A DNA stretch of 64,000 nucleotides, taken from NCBI GenBank assembly GCA_029531795.1, contig JAPEIS010000001.1:6510001-6574000 (forward strand). Direction: 5' to 3'. Both the position numbers and the translations under genes were made by a program. A model generated the notes under the pieces. The model worked only from the letters and a program-made list of their open reading frames with translations. It did no database searches and was not told the DNA's origin. Shown here piece after piece: positions 50,150 to 62,416 of the stretch. Positions within the stretch are counted from its first letter, which is position 1, and the number at the start of each line of letters is the position of its first letter. Source of the DNA: Sclerotinia nivalis (lineage: Eukaryota; Ascomycota; Leotiomycetes; Helotiales; Sclerotiniaceae).

Positions 50150-50800
50150 ATACGTTTTATCAGAATAAGAATTAACTGTTCTACAATAATACCTTGACGA
50201 ATATTAAAAGAAAGGTTGGATCCGCTGTTCCATTAGCTCTGTTGGTGTGCCAATTATGTTTGTATCAAAGAAAGATGGTGGTTATCGATTATATGTTGAT
50301 TATTGTGGCCTTAATAAAATTACGAAAAATGATCGTACACCTTTACCTTTAATTAGCGAATCTTTAGATCGCTTAAGACAAGGGGTCTTTTTCACAAAAC
50401 TCGATTTGAAAGATGCTTACCATCGAATACATATACAGGAAGGCGATGAATGGAAGACGGCTTTCCGTACTCGATATAGCCAATTTGAGTATCTAGTTAT
50501 ACCTTTTAGTTTAACGAATGCTTCTGCAACTTTTCAAACTTATATTAATCAAACACTCATTGGTTTTACAGATAGCATTTGTATTATATATTTAGACGAT
50601 ATTCTCATTTATTCTAAAGATAAGGAAATATATACCGTCGATGTTCGCAAAGTTCTTGCTAAATTGATTGAATATAAACTTTATACGAAATTGAAGAAAT
50701 GTATATTTTATATATATGAAGTCGAGTTTTTAGGTTTTATTGTATCAGGAAAAGGCGTTACTATGGAACCAAACCGAATTTAGACAATTATAGAATGGCC
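50150..50800 (+). pseudogene. element D reverse transcriptase
   Basis: The frame 50,247-50,783 contains MFVSKKDGGYRLYVDYCGLN, FFTKLDLKDAYHRIHIQEGD, FSLTNASATFQ and the catalytic IIYLDDILIYSKD, ending LGFIVSGKGVTMEPNRI before a TAG. All polymerase motifs are intact, so it is the best preserved reverse transcriptase in the window. The usual upstream 'L..YL...L.KGWIR.S.S..G.P' lead-in is visible back to about 50,150 with stops. Confidence 0.92.
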
Positions 50801-51440
50801 TGAATCAAAATCGCTCCGTGATGTCCAAGTTTTCCTAGGCTTTGCAAACTTCTACTGTCGATTTATCGCCGGATATTCATGAGTAGTTTATGGTTTAACC
50901 GATTTATTAAAAGGCATCAAAAAAGGAAAAGCTGTATTAGAATTTAAATGGATTAAGAAGGCTCAGGAAGCCTTTGATAATCTAAAGAAGGCATTCATTA
51001 TTGTATCAATACTTAGACATTTTGAACCAGCCCTCCGAATCTTATTCGAAATAGATGCTTCTGGATTTGCTTTAGGATATATACTTTCTCAATTATTTTT
51101 TGACGATCTAAATGATCCTACTGTTTCCCGATGGTATCCTGTTGCCTTTTATTCAAGAAAACTTACTTTAGTTGAGCAAAGATATTTTATATATAATCAA
51201 GAACTTTTAGTTATTTATATAGCTTTTGTTCAATGGTGGTATTATGTTGCAAGTAGTCAGTATACAATTGTGGTCAAAACGGATTACAATAGTCTTCAAT
51301 ATTTCATGAAAACAAAATAACTTAATGAACGACAAGTATGATAGGCTGAAGTTTTAGTTGTTTACGATTTCATAATCATATATAGGTCCGGAAAATTGAA
51401 TTCTGTTGATGGCCCATCAAGAAGATCCGATTATACTGAA
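50801..51440 (+). pseudogene. element D RNase H
   Basis: It keeps [13 protein letters not shown] just after the RT, then ILFEIDASGFALGYILSQ, YNQELLVIYIAF and VVKTDYNSLQYF, the D, E and D blocks of the LTR-retrotransposon RNase H. It ends RSGKLNSVDGPSRRSDY, the familiar 'GK.N..AD.LSRR.D' tether. A few stops interrupt it. Confidence 0.85.
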
Positions 51441-51779
51441 GATGTGAATGGAATTAACGAAATGTTGTTTATATTACAAAACAAATTAAGGAATATTGTA
51501 GTTATTGCTGCACTTTTTTATTTGTCTATAGTGGAAATAGAATCCCTGAGAAATATAATAAATCTTTTTCAAAGGGATGGGTATAGTTTGCTTTTTTGTG
51601 ATTCAGGAAGGTCATTGGTGATGATTAATTGCAAATAATCGCTACTATGTCGATTGGTTTGTATATTGATAGTTGACGAAACAGTATTCGAATCTATATT
51701 TGAGTCAATGAAAAATACTTTGTTGTGGCTTCAAGAGAATAACGATTTTACAAAGAATAAAGAGTATCTGAGATTTAGA

Positions 51780-52790
51780 AATGGTTTCGCTGGAGATATT
51801 GCACTTTGGCAAATCGATGCCGATGGTTTGCTTAAGTATAATAAATGTACCTTCGTACCGTTAGATAATGCTATGAAAGCAGAAATCTTATAGGTCCATC
51901 ATGATGATTCTATAGAGGGTCATTGGAGTGTTAAGAAAATATGGGAAATCTTGAAAAGCAAGTATTTTTGGTATAGTATGATAAAAGATGTAAAAAGGTA
52001 TATACGGATATATATTGTCTGTTAATGGACAGTTGTAAAACGGTATTAGCTTTATGGCGAATTATAAACCTTATCATTTCCTTTAGATCTTTGGAAAGAA
52101 ATAATAATAGATTTTGTTATAGATTTATCCCTTTTTAAAGTAGATAAATATATATATAATGTTGTACTTGTAATTGTCGATAGATATACGAAACTCGTTC
52201 GATACATTCCAGTTAATAAAACAATAATTTCATCAGAATTAGCAGAAATTCTATTTCGATATATTTTTAAAGATTTCGGTATACCGGAAGGGATAATATC
52301 TGATAGAGGACTATAATTTGCAAGTAAATTTTGGAGTAGTTTAATGTTTTATTTAAGAATTCGCTGCAAATTATCCATTGTATTTTATTCATAAATCGAT
52401 GGTCAAATAGAATGTCAAAATCAAAATCTAATTCATTATATTACTTGTTATGCAAATTGGAGACAGGATGATTGAGTTGTGCTATTACCCCTAGCAGAAT
52501 TCATATATAATATAATGTGGCATAGTACAATTGGAGAAGTACTTTTCAAAGCAATATATGAATATCTACCTACTTTCAATTATATCGGCGAGGACGCCGA
52601 TACTGAAGGGAAGGCATCCGCTACAAAAGAACGTATTGAATTATTGAATCAAGAAAGGGCAAAATTAGTAGAGATTTGGGAAAAGTCTACAAAAAGGAGA
52701 TTAGAGAATAATAAGAAGGATCTATTCCAGCGATTTCATATTGACAATAAAGTTATACTCAGTACCAAAAACATTAAACAATTATAATCC
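51780..52790 (+). pseudogene. element D integrase
   Basis: A zinc-binding HH...CC-type remnant (HHDDSIEGHWSVKKIWEIL) is followed by the catalytic core: EIIIDFVIDL, GIPEGIISDRGL and DGQIECQNQNL mark the D, D and E positions. LLPLAEFIYNIMWHSTIG is the usual C-terminal block. Stops at 51,890, in the zinc region and in the core inactivate it. Confidence 0.85.
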
Positions 52791-52949
52791 AAAAAGAAAT
52801 TTTCCGATTATTTTATAGGCCTCTTTACTATCATCAATATTATAAACAATGGACAAATATATAAATTAGTGTTTTTATCATTATACAAAATATATAATGT
52901 CTTTTATATTTCTTTACTAGAATCGTAGTATCAATATGATAATATCGTT

Positions 52950-53182
52950 GATCCTTCGCCTTCTGAAGAAATTGATGGATATATAGAATATGAAGTTGAA
53001 AAGATATTAGTATATAGGAAAAAAGGACGAGGAATACAATATTTAATACAATGGAAAGACTATCAATCAACGAAAGATACTTGGGAAGCTTCACGAAATT
53101 TAACATATATCAAAAGACAATTGGAAAACTATGAAAAGGAAAATGTATCATTTATACAACGAAGGCAAAGAACTAAGAAGTA
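52950..53182 (+). pseudogene. element D chromodomain at the end of pol
   Basis: The plus frame reads EYEVEKILVYRKKGRGIQYL and then IQWKDYQSTKDTWEASRNLT, the chromodomain signature (VE.IL..R...G...YLV.W.GY....TWE....L). It ends near 53,182. In chromoviruses this module is thought to direct insertion into heterochromatin, which fits the present location. Confidence 0.85.
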
Positions 53183-53521
53183 ATACGATTGAAGTATATT
53201 GCAAAAATGCTTATTCATTTTACCTATTGTTTTGAAAACCTTTCTAATACATTAATTTTCCTTTGCTATATAGTGTTCACGCTTCCTCCGCTTCTTCACC
53301 TCTATCTTCAACAAATCATCCTCTCCAATATTATCAGAATTTTCATTAGTATCTGGTTCAGCCGATTGATGAAATATATATCTGATATATTCCTCAACGA
53401 TAGGATTACGATGTGTAACCTATGATATCCGTGTACCAGAAAGAGAGCTGTTTATGGTTCGAAGTTTTAGTCCGATAGGTTTGTTAACGATTAATCATCG
53501 ATCAATAAAGATTCATTATAT

Positions 53522-54681
53522 TCATTGTTTGGAAACAAGAGCCCTTTCATATGAATCGTACTCACCTGGGATATTACTTACAATATCAGGGCTAGAAAAA
53601 TTTAACAAATTTTTATCTTCAGTTGCTTTCTTGTTTATTATTGGTACACTTGATTTCGTCAAGAGAACAGATGCTTCTTGATGCTTCGCCGATAGTATTA
53701 TGCTTGGTTCCGGAATAGTACTCAATATATCAAAGCTTTTTGAAAGCGAAGAAGGTATATTAACTACAATAGAAGTTTTAGTCTTCTCCTTCTTGGACTT
53801 TTTAGGAGTTGAGGGTTTTCCGTTGTTAGTCGGTTCAATATCCTCATCATCATCGTCGAGAGGTTCAACAAATTCCGATATCTTTCTCTTTGCAAGAACC
53901 AATTTGCGAATTTTTCCAATCTTCTTTGTTTTAAAAATAGAAGATGGAGTTGTCCACTCTTCCTTCATTATACAATCACCAATATTCTGTATACCTTTTG
54001 TTTTGCCTTTGGCACTTTTGTGGTTTGTTCGTTTTACCGGAGCATGAAAGGATTTCGACGATTTGGATCGAGCAGGGACAGTATTAGAACTATCCTTCTT
54101 ATTAGAGATATCCTTCAATTTGGTTTCACTTGCCAATTTATCTACAGAATTTTGCTCTAACTAATAGAAAATTAATCAAAAGCATTTATAAACATTATAG
54201 ATATACCAACGAAATATCGAAATAAGTCTATATCAATTTCGAGCAACTTTATTCCTTTCTTCACTTGTACATTCAATGCTAATACAGCCTCTTTTGTATC
54301 CCGAGATTCTTACTTTAAACTATACTTCTTTTGTTTGCAAAGAAAAGTTTCCACTTTTCGAATAAAATTAAGCTGATGACCATTTAAACTTCTTCGAACT
54401 GTTGTTTTTTCTGGAGAATCTGCTAGAATCGTTTCCTATTCGCAATATAACCGCAATATTCGATTTATGGTAGAATGAAATACTTTTGATGGTGCATCAC
54501 AAGTTTTCTTCTTTCGAATGTATTCAGCACATAATAAATCGACTCCTTTGGGAAAGAAACATTCCTTACTGATTATCTCCCTATCTGGTAGAACTTTTCT
54601 GTTATTGTAATTGGCTATACACTTAGTGCAGCGGAGACAAATTGATTGTATGAGTTGTGAAGGTAAGCGAACAGATCGCAT
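53522..54681 (-). pseudogene. antisense gene inside element D: Cys-containing N-terminus and Lys/Ser-rich C-terminus
   Basis: This lies on the strand opposite pol, between the chromodomain and the 3' LTR. The first part starts at ATG 54,681 (MRSVRLPSQLIQSICLRCTK) and has Cys pairs (CLRCTKC, then KTC). It continues in frame through two stops that look like RIP of CAG and CAA. The second part (54,160-53,522) has no stop for about 213 codons and is rich in Lys, Ser and Asp, with basic patches and PLDDDDEDIEP. CTATTAG just before it could be an acceptor and GTATAT at 54,206 a donor, but my joining leaves a phase mismatch of one, so an intron elsewhere or an indel is possible. The function is unknown. 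The long, compositionally ordinary frame opposite non-coding DNA argues for a real gene carried by the element. Confidence 0.65.
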
Positions 54682-54987
54682 TACTAATTCGGGGGTTTGA
54701 TGAGATATATTGAAGGTATTCAGGAATTTGATAGTATTATTGTAATATCAACAAGAGAATTGTAGGAAATTGAAATAAAGAATTGAAAAGTTTATAATAC
54801 TTTGGTAAAGCGGATTACATATTGTTATTGTTTATGTTTTGTTTGTATTTATTTGTTACACAAGGGATCAAACGCTACATTCATATTGTTGCCTGACGGT
54901 ATCTTGTATCTGGTAAATGATTTAAAAACAGCAAATGATTTCAGAATCAATAGGCTTCTTAGGAGCGAAGTCTTGAAGGGAAGGCTC
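54682..54987 (+). other. element D region between the antisense gene and the 3' LTR
   Basis: It probably contains the antisense gene's promoter (facing left) and, at its right end, a purine-rich tract (gaagggaagg, about 54,974-54,984) suited to priming plus-strand DNA synthesis immediately before the LTR. Confidence 0.55.
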
Positions 54988-55272
54988 TGTTACAATCACA
55001 CAACAGTTTCGTCAAAACAAGAAACCTAAACGGAGGCGTTCTCATTTCGAATCATCAGCATAGGAACATCATCGATCAGTTTGGAATGTTTAGTAAACAA
55101 GCTTCTTTGTATTGCTTATGAAAGAATAGGAATGGTAGCGAACTATAGGTGTTCTGGTATCTCTTTATTGATTGAACTTAAAAGTAATAGTTTATTCATG
55201 ATTAGAAAGGGTAATGAAAAGTTTGGCTACGGTTTTACGACTAATTGATTCTTTGCCTATGTGATCTTAACA
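54988..55272 (+). repeat. 3' LTR of element D
   Basis: 285 bp, TGTTACAATCACACAACAG ... GATCTTAACA. It is followed by AATCC. Confidence 0.95.
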
Positions 55273-55277
55273 AATCC

Positions 55278-55885
55278 TAAACACTAAAAAATTCATCAAA
55301 AAAATGAATTCGATCATCAATTACCTAAAGACCAAACTAATCATTAATCAAACCCACTATTCGAAGAATATCAATTCCCATTATTCGTTTACCCATCGAT
55401 ACCAACCTGGAGATCTAATCTAACTTAATACTAAAAATATCCGAACTCTTCGTTCCCAAAAAAAGCTAGATTGAAAAAACTTAAATCCCTTCCAAATTCT
55501 AAAGATTATAAACTCATACACTTATAAACTAGAACTTTCTATCTTTATAAAGAATCATTCAATCTTTCATATTAATCTATTATATTCTACCAATAATAAT
55601 CCTATCCCCAAACAATACAATCCATCCCCCCCTTCTATCGAAATTAAAGGCATTGAACAATTCGATATAAAGGAAATTCTGAATTCCCAATAAAAATATC
55701 GGGATTATAATAATCTTTGCCTAAAGTATATTATTCAATAAATAGATTATAATACATCTACCAAAAAGTCTACAAAATATTTGAAGAATACTCAAAAATT
55801 AATCTATAATTATCACCGTCGTTATTCAGATAAATCTAATCCTCTTAATTATTTCAACGAAATTCGACCCTAAAAAAGAGAGTAC
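55278..55885 (+). pseudogene. element C integrase tail and chromodomain-like segment
   Basis: It resumes element C after element D. Readable blocks are RYQPGDLI (integrase C-terminal), PSPPSIEIKGIEQFDIKEIL and YNYHRRYSDKSNP. The latter resemble the '...PPP.....E.YEVEAILDSR' start and '...H.RYPDKP.P' end of fungal Gypsy chromodomain tails. Stops interrupt it. Confidence 0.7.
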
Positions 55886-56098
55886 TATCACAGAGTCCCT
55901 ATATATAATATACAAAAACCGTTCAGATTCCGATCTATAAAAGTCAAACCTCGAATAAATATAAACTAACCTCAATCAGGATTAACGCTATATATAAATA
56001 TATTTAAAAAACCATTCCCTCTATAGAAACATAGCTCTTCGAACTACATCTTATTAATAAAAGTGATTCCTGTTATTCTGCTTATTGCCTCCGTAATA
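55886..56098 (+). repeat. 3' LTR of Gypsy element C
   Basis: It starts tatcacagagtccct where its partner has TGTCACGGGGTCCCC, and it ends ccgtaata. It is flanked on the right by AAAGA. Confidence 0.85.
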
Positions 56099-56103
56099 AA
56101 AGA

Positions 56104-57910
56104 TCTAATTTTTGTTTTCGATATATTTATTAATATATAGAATTCTAAAGCTATCGTATATATACAATATTTGTTCAGTTTTATAAAACAAATGCTAACT
56201 CAAATAAAGCAATATCGATAAGAAATATATATACTATAAGGAGATTTATAATTAAGCAATACAGTTAATATAAGATTAATGATTTAGAACTTTGCTTTTC
56301 GGGAATAATTTGATCAATCATCTATCAATGCAAATCCTATTATATTAATCTATCGATTATAACAAATTACGAAGAATCTTGAATTATTCAAAGATAAAAA
56401 AACAGACCTTTTGACTCGACAAAACGAATACGAAGATTAAAAAATAAATTTATATATTTATTGGAAAAGCAATCCTGTAGTTTTCGATATAGAATAAAAG
56501 AAATTGTTATATATAGTTTTGCTTTTGGAAGGAATAGTTCAATAGGAAAAACGAAAGAATATTGAAGGAATTATAAATAATATATTGGAACTTACTATTG
56601 TAAATGTATTCCTGAAGAAATTCGATGATCTTTATATTTCAATTGATATTGAATATAAAGCAACAATCAAATTCGATAAATTCAAAATGGATAATAAAAC
56701 CCTATTTCTCTTTTTTCATTTATAATTGGAATATTTGGGTATATTTAATGGAAAGACTCTTTGAGAAATGATCCTTGCAATGAAACAAAAAGTTATCAAC
56801 GAATTGAAAATATTAATAAAAAACGATTCAAATTCTTACGAATTTATTGATATTGAAGGATGAAGAAAGAAGTTCTAAGTATAAAACCAAAACTGTTGGG
56901 ATAACGAGTATTACAATACAAACTCTTCGAGATCTAGTTCAATTTATATTCAACAATAAACATTGCTAGTATTTTATATTTAAGGTGATCTTATAGATTT
57001 CGATACAATTAGAACTTTAAAATAAATATAAAGAGAGTACAAATATCTTTATAATCTATATTATTTTTGTAAATAATCTGGATATCGAGTTATAGATTAT
57101 AAAGCAAAAAAACAAGTCGATGTTATAAGAAATGTAAATGAATATAAAAGTATTTTTTGTAAAAGTAGTTATTTGAGAGGTAATCATTAATTATATCAAA
57201 ATCAATAATACTGTCCGAACAGTTCAATCAATTGAGGTGGCTACTAATGAAGAGGATATCAAGTATAGTTTCAAATTCAATAATATTGTTTTTTTAATCT
57301 AATTGATTATAGAAGTTTTCAATGAGGTAATTATCAAGATTACAATAATCATCAATAATAATACTTTAATATATTTATCGGATTCGTTGAAGAAGAAGTA
57401 TTAGCATTATCAGAAAATATATCAAATATATTTCCTTGTAATATAATATCATTACTATTTATATTTATTCAAAAGTACTTGGGAAAAGTTTAATCTTTGT
57501 AATAAATCGTTTGCAGGAATTATCAAAGGATATAGAATGGATATAGCGAATAATAATTAATAAAGAATCTTTATAGTTCAATTTTATAGATAGCAAATCT
57601 TTATTCGTTCAAATCATTATATTTCCAATATACTCTTTTCTCTTCAATATAACCAGTTTGATTGATAATGAATATTCAGGAAAGGTATTCATTGATTATT
57701 CTTTCGTTGATTGAAACAATATCCCAATTCGGTCTTTACTATATTATTATGAATTTTGTTTAACAGATGGAAATATTATAGATATCATTATTGATTATTT
57801 TGTAATAGATATAATGATAGAATAATATAAAGAAATATAGTTATTTTTCGTTACAAAACTTTCCAAAGAAACTTTAGTTATTTTCTGATTATTATAATTA
57901 CAATATTATA
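56104..57910 (+). pseudogene. element B gag (second part) and protease
   Basis: It aligns with 60,500-62,303 of the second B copy. Near 57,590-57,900 the protease region reads DSKSLFVQIIIFPIY, then LIDNEYSGKVFIDYSFVD, the same retropepsin block as in the element at 4.6-11.4 kb but with DSGCSG altered to DNEYSG. Confidence 0.65.
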
Positions 57911-58989
57911 ATCTATATATAAATTGGTAGAATATAATTCTTTCTTTCAATTTTCAATATTGTATAATTCATTGTTGTTTTTACAGTATATTCGATCCAA
58001 TATGAACATTAACAATCCCTTTGCCAATGTATATAAATCAAATATACAAAAGTAGTATATTTACAAAATTATTTATCGATAAAATCTTTAATATATTATT
58101 TTTAATTAAAATTTTCCTTTCTAATATAAAAAAAAATCCTTCTCAATATTTATTATCATTTATCGAAAACGAAAATGAAGATAACAAAACATACACTCAA
58201 AATTTTAAGACAATCTTAAAAAAACTATTAGAGTAAAATTATAATGAATTAGTTTTTACAGATGAAGATTATAAATCGATAAAAGATTTTGAAATCGATT
58301 TACAAATCGATAAAACTTTGATATTTGATGTAAATTATTATTGTACAAAAGTTTGCAATAAGGGAGTATTATTTTAAATACAAATGATACCGAATTGATA
58401 TTCTATTCAATATAAACCTATACAAAAGATTGCTAGATAACATCAATTGAAATCAATATCAAAGAATGAACATTTATTATCATTATCAGTTTCAATTCTA
58501 AAAGAGTAGATCGAAATTATTTCCAATATAAGATCAGATTTAGATAATATCTATTAATTATAAATTATTAGTTTTATATCTTTTTATTAACAAAATAAAA
58601 TGAAGATTATATATTTTATATAAAAAGAATTAGATTGAGTAAAAGAGATTATCCGATAAGAATATTTATATAAAACAATAATAATTCCAGCTTTTCAAAA
58701 ATAAGATTTCAAGAATATATTATATAGAAAAGACAATATTGTTGATATATTAATTAAAGTATCTTCAAAGTTTTACAATTTTGTTTATTATTGTTATCAA
58801 CTAAAATATCTTCGAAAAATAATAGAAATGGATATCGAGAAATTCCTTAATAGTAAATCATTATTCAACAATAACGAAATCAAAGAAAAGTTCTTTTTAT
58901 GATTTCAAAATAAATTATCTACTTTTCTATTTTGTTATATAGATATATTTCCTTTATGATAGATATAGAATTATAAAATAGAGTTAATA
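57911..58989 (+). other. element B region between protease and reverse transcriptase, unreadable
   Basis: AT-rich and full of stops. It must encode the protease-RT linker of element B by position. A 71-codon frame at 58,021-58,236 shows no recognisable motif. Confidence 0.4.
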
Positions 58990-59907
58990 TCTGGAAAAGA
59001 ACCTTTATATTTCAAAAATTACCTTTTATTCTTTTTCGAATTAGAGATAATTCGAAAATAGATCGATAACAATTTTATTAAAAATTTCATTCGGGAATCA
59101 AAATCACAAAGTACAATCTCATTATTTCTAGCAATCAAACTTAATGAAGGAATTCGTATCTATCAGGATTATTATGATTTGAATAATGTTATTATTAAGA
59201 ATCGATATTCTTTATTAATTATTCGAAAAACCCTGAATATTCTTTGTAATGTAAAAATCTATATCAAATTAGATATTATTATTGTTTTCAATAAATTTTA
59301 TATTGTAAAGAGTAACGAATAGAAAACCACTTTCATTATTTGATTTAGATTATTCGAATCATTAATTATATCTTTTGATCTTTGTAATATATTAGTATTA
59401 TTTCAATATTATATTAATTATACTTTGTTTGACGAACTAAATAAATACTATATTGTATACTTCGATAACGTTTTTATATACTTCGAAAATAAAAATCAAC
59501 ATTAAGAATATATTCGTAATATAGTTTAGAAATTGCAAAATGCTGGTTTACAAATCGATATTAATAAATACGAATTCGAAATAACTTCTACGAAATACTT
59601 AGGCCTTATAATTACAATCGAAGGTATAAAAATGAATCAAAATAAAATATCAATTATTATCTTTTGAATACAATTAGTATTTGTTAAAGATTTACAATGA
59701 TTCCTCGGCTTTGCAAATTTTTATCGTCGATTTATAAAAAACTTTTCAAAGATCTATTATCTTTTAAATGATCTTTTGTAAAAAGGAATAAATTGACAAT
59801 AAGAGAATGATTATATAATAACATTCGAGAATCTAAAAAAAGTATTTATAACAATTTCAGTATTTGTCTATTTTAATCATAATAGGAAAACTGTATTGGA
59901 AACAAAT
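58990..59907 (+). pseudogene. element B reverse transcriptase and start of RNase H
   Basis: The fragments IRIYQDYYDLNNVIIKNRYS and KIYIKLDIIIVFNKFYI match the reverse transcriptase start. The catalytic box reads YFDNVFIYF, with the second Asp changed to Asn. [17 protein letters not shown] follows, the RT-RNase H junction. Element B stops at 59,907 where a second B copy begins. Confidence 0.75.
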
Positions 59908-60053
59908 TGTCACGGGTTCGTAACCCGTTCCTAGCTAGTCTGCATGGCTACCTAAGGCACCCATCCCCCATATAGTCGGCGCTCTTCCTAGCACCTTCTT
60001 CTTTCTTCGTAGAATATCATTATATCTTAAAGTACTCAATTATTATTATGATA
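59908..60053 (+). repeat. 5' LTR of the second element B copy
   Basis: 146 bp, TGTCACGGGTTCGTAACCCG ... ATGATA. It is preceded by CAAAT, a presumed target duplication whose partner is not found. It is less mutated in its first 100 bases than in its last 40. Confidence 0.8.
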
Positions 60054-62303
60054 GTATATTCTACCCTTCATAAAGATTTTGTTGTTGAACAAAAAAGACA
60101 ACCCAGTTTTGTCAAATAATCAATTTCACGAAATACTCGGAAACTTCGATTATCAATATATCGATAAACAATAATCAACGTTTTAATTCGATTCCAATCC
60201 AAATCCAGATCTAGATCCAGATCCAGATTCAGATTCAGATTCAGATCTTGATTTAACTAGTATTATATTGTTATATATTCGAAATCAAAGATTCTGTAAT
60301 TATATTTTAGTTTTTAAGATTGTTTTAAATAATCTATTATTATGTTAGATACCATTTAATCAATTCTATCAGAATTATCGATACCCCTAATCTGATCAAA
60401 GACAATGTCCGAATTCCGAGAGTATATTAAATCTGTTTTCTTTAATTATCAATAGTTTATATATAAGCTCTTCAGTGTTGGAGATGGAAATTTTAAAGAT
60501 CCAATCTTTGTTTTCGATATATTTATTAATATATAGAACTCTGAAGTTGTTGTATATATATAATATTTGTTCAGTTTTATAGAACGGATGCTAGCTCAAG
60601 TAGAACAATATCGTTAAGAAATATATATACTATAAGGAGATTTGCAATTAAGCAATACAGCTAATACGAGATTAATAATTCAGAACTCTGTTTTTCGGGA
60701 ACAACTTGATCAATCATCTATTGATGTAAATTTTGCTGTATCAATTTATTGATTACGATAAACTACGAAGAATCCTGAATTGTTCAAAGGTGAAAAAAAT
60801 AGGTTTTTTGATTCGACAAAGCGAATACGAAGATTGGAAAATGAGTTTATATATTTATTGGAAAAGCGATCTTGTAGTTTTCGATATAGAACAAAAGAAA
60901 TTGTTATATATGGTTTCGTTTTTGGAAGGAATAGTTTGATAGGAAAGACGAAAGGATATTGAAGAAATTATAGATAATATATTGGAATTTATTATTGTGG
61001 ATGTATTTTTGAAGAAATTCGATGGTCTTTATATTTCAATTGATGTTGAATGTGAGGCAGTAATCAAATTCGATAAACTCAAAATAGGTGATAAAATTCT
61101 ATTTCTCTTTTTTTATTCATAGTTGGAATATTTGAGTATATTTAATAGAAAGATTTTCTAAGAAATGATTTTTGTAATGAAACAAAAAGTCATCGATGAA
61201 TTGAAGGTATTAGTAAAAAGCGATTTAAACCTTTGCGAATTTATTGATATTGAAGGATAAAAAAAGAAGTTCCAAATATAGAATCAAAATTGTTGGGATA
61301 ACGAGTATTATAATACAAATTTTTTGAGATCTAGTTCAATTTATATTCAAAGATAAATATTGTTAGTATTTCATATCTAAAACGATCTTATGGATCTTAA
61401 TGTAATTAGAACCCCAAAATAAATACAAAGAGAGTACGAATACCTTTATAATCTATATTATTTTTGTAAATAATTTGGGTATCGAGTTGTAGATTGTAAA
61501 GCAAAGAAACAAATTGATATTATAAGAAATATAAACGGATACAAAAGTATTTCCTATAAAAGTAGTTATTTGAAAGGTAATCATCAATTATATCAAAATC
61601 AACAATATCGTTCGAATAATTCAATCAATCGAGGTGGTTATCAACAAAAAGGATATCAAATACAATTTCAAATTCAATAATATTGTCTCTTTAATCCAAT
61701 TGGTTGTGGAAATTTCCAACGAGGTAATTATCAAGATTATAATAATTATCAATAATAACATTTTAATATATTCATCGGATTCGTTGAAAAAGAAGTATTA
61801 ATATTATCAGAAAACGTATCAAATATACCTTTTTGTAATATAGTATTATCGTTATCTATATCTATTCAAAAGCATTCAGGAAAAGTTTAACCTTTGCGAT
61901 AAATCGTTCGCAAAAGTTATCAAAGGATACAGAATGGATACAACGAACAATAATTAGCAAAGAATCTTTACAATTCAATTTTATAGATAGCAAATCTTTA
62001 TTCGTTCAAATTATTATATTCCCAATATATTCCTCTTTTTTCAATATGATCAACTTGATTGATAATAGATATTCAAAAAAGGTATTCGTTGATCGTTCTT
62101 TCGTTGACCGAAACAATATCCCAATTCGACTTTTATTATATCATTGCGAACTCCGTTTGGCAAATAGAAACATTATAAATATCATTATTGATTATTTTGT
62201 AATGAATATAGCGATGGGATAATATAAAGAAACATAGTTATTCTTCGTTACAAAACTTTCTAAAGAAATTCCAGTTATTTTCGGGTTATTATAGTTATAA
62301 TAC
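60054..62303 (+). pseudogene. second element B copy: gag and protease, rest of pol deleted
   Basis: It aligns with 42,642-43,087 joined to 56,104-57,910. An Asp-rich gag repeat (60,200-60,250; DLDPDPDSDSDSDL) is better preserved than in the outer copy. At about 62,303 it jumps to sequence that ends in a polypurine tract and LTR, so all of RT, RNase H and integrase is missing. Confidence 0.65.
60495..60499. other. empty insertion site of element C (AAAGA)
   Basis: The flanks on both sides match the sequences just outside element C (left 43,000-43,087; right 56,104-56,200), with a single AAAGA. This is the pre-insertion state. Confidence 0.85.
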
Positions 62304-62416
62304 TCTCATAACTCAGGAATTTGAAGTACTTGAACAAGATTTTACTTGAACGATTGTTTTTCAAAAAAGTTTTATCAATAATTTGAGAACAAACTAAACT
62401 TTGAAGAAGGGGGTAC
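62304..62416 (+). pseudogene. extreme 3' internal end of element B with polypurine tract
   Basis: It ends gaagaagggggtac immediately before the LTR, a suitable polypurine tract. It probably belongs to the outer B element rather than the second copy, because the flanking duplication TATAT matches the outer element. Confidence 0.55.

Larger units (their letters stand above)
47904..55272 (+). mobile_element. Gypsy element D, complete, 7,369 bp, with an antisense gene
   Basis: It has two 285-bp LTRs with canonical TG...CA ends, flanked by AATCC. Sense order is gag, protease, reverse transcriptase, RNase H, integrase and chromodomain (48,262-53,182). The 3' internal part (53,500-54,700) holds an antisense coding region. 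It is the youngest full-length element in the window: the LTRs differ at about 16 of 285 positions, all transitions by eye, and many domains are still readable. RIP stops disable all polyprotein frames. Confidence 0.92.
43088..56098 (+). mobile_element. Gypsy element C, nested in B and itself carrying element D
   Basis: LTRs lie at 43,088-43,299 and 55,886-56,098, with the AAAGA duplication at 43,083-43,087 and 56,099-56,103. Without the inserted element D its length is about 5.6 kb. Order: LTR, gag, zinc-knuckle region, protease region, reverse transcriptase, RNase H, integrase (interrupted at 47,904), integrase tail with a chromodomain-like segment, LTR. An empty AAAGA site at 60,495-60,499 in the sister B copy proves the boundaries. 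Confidence 0.9.
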
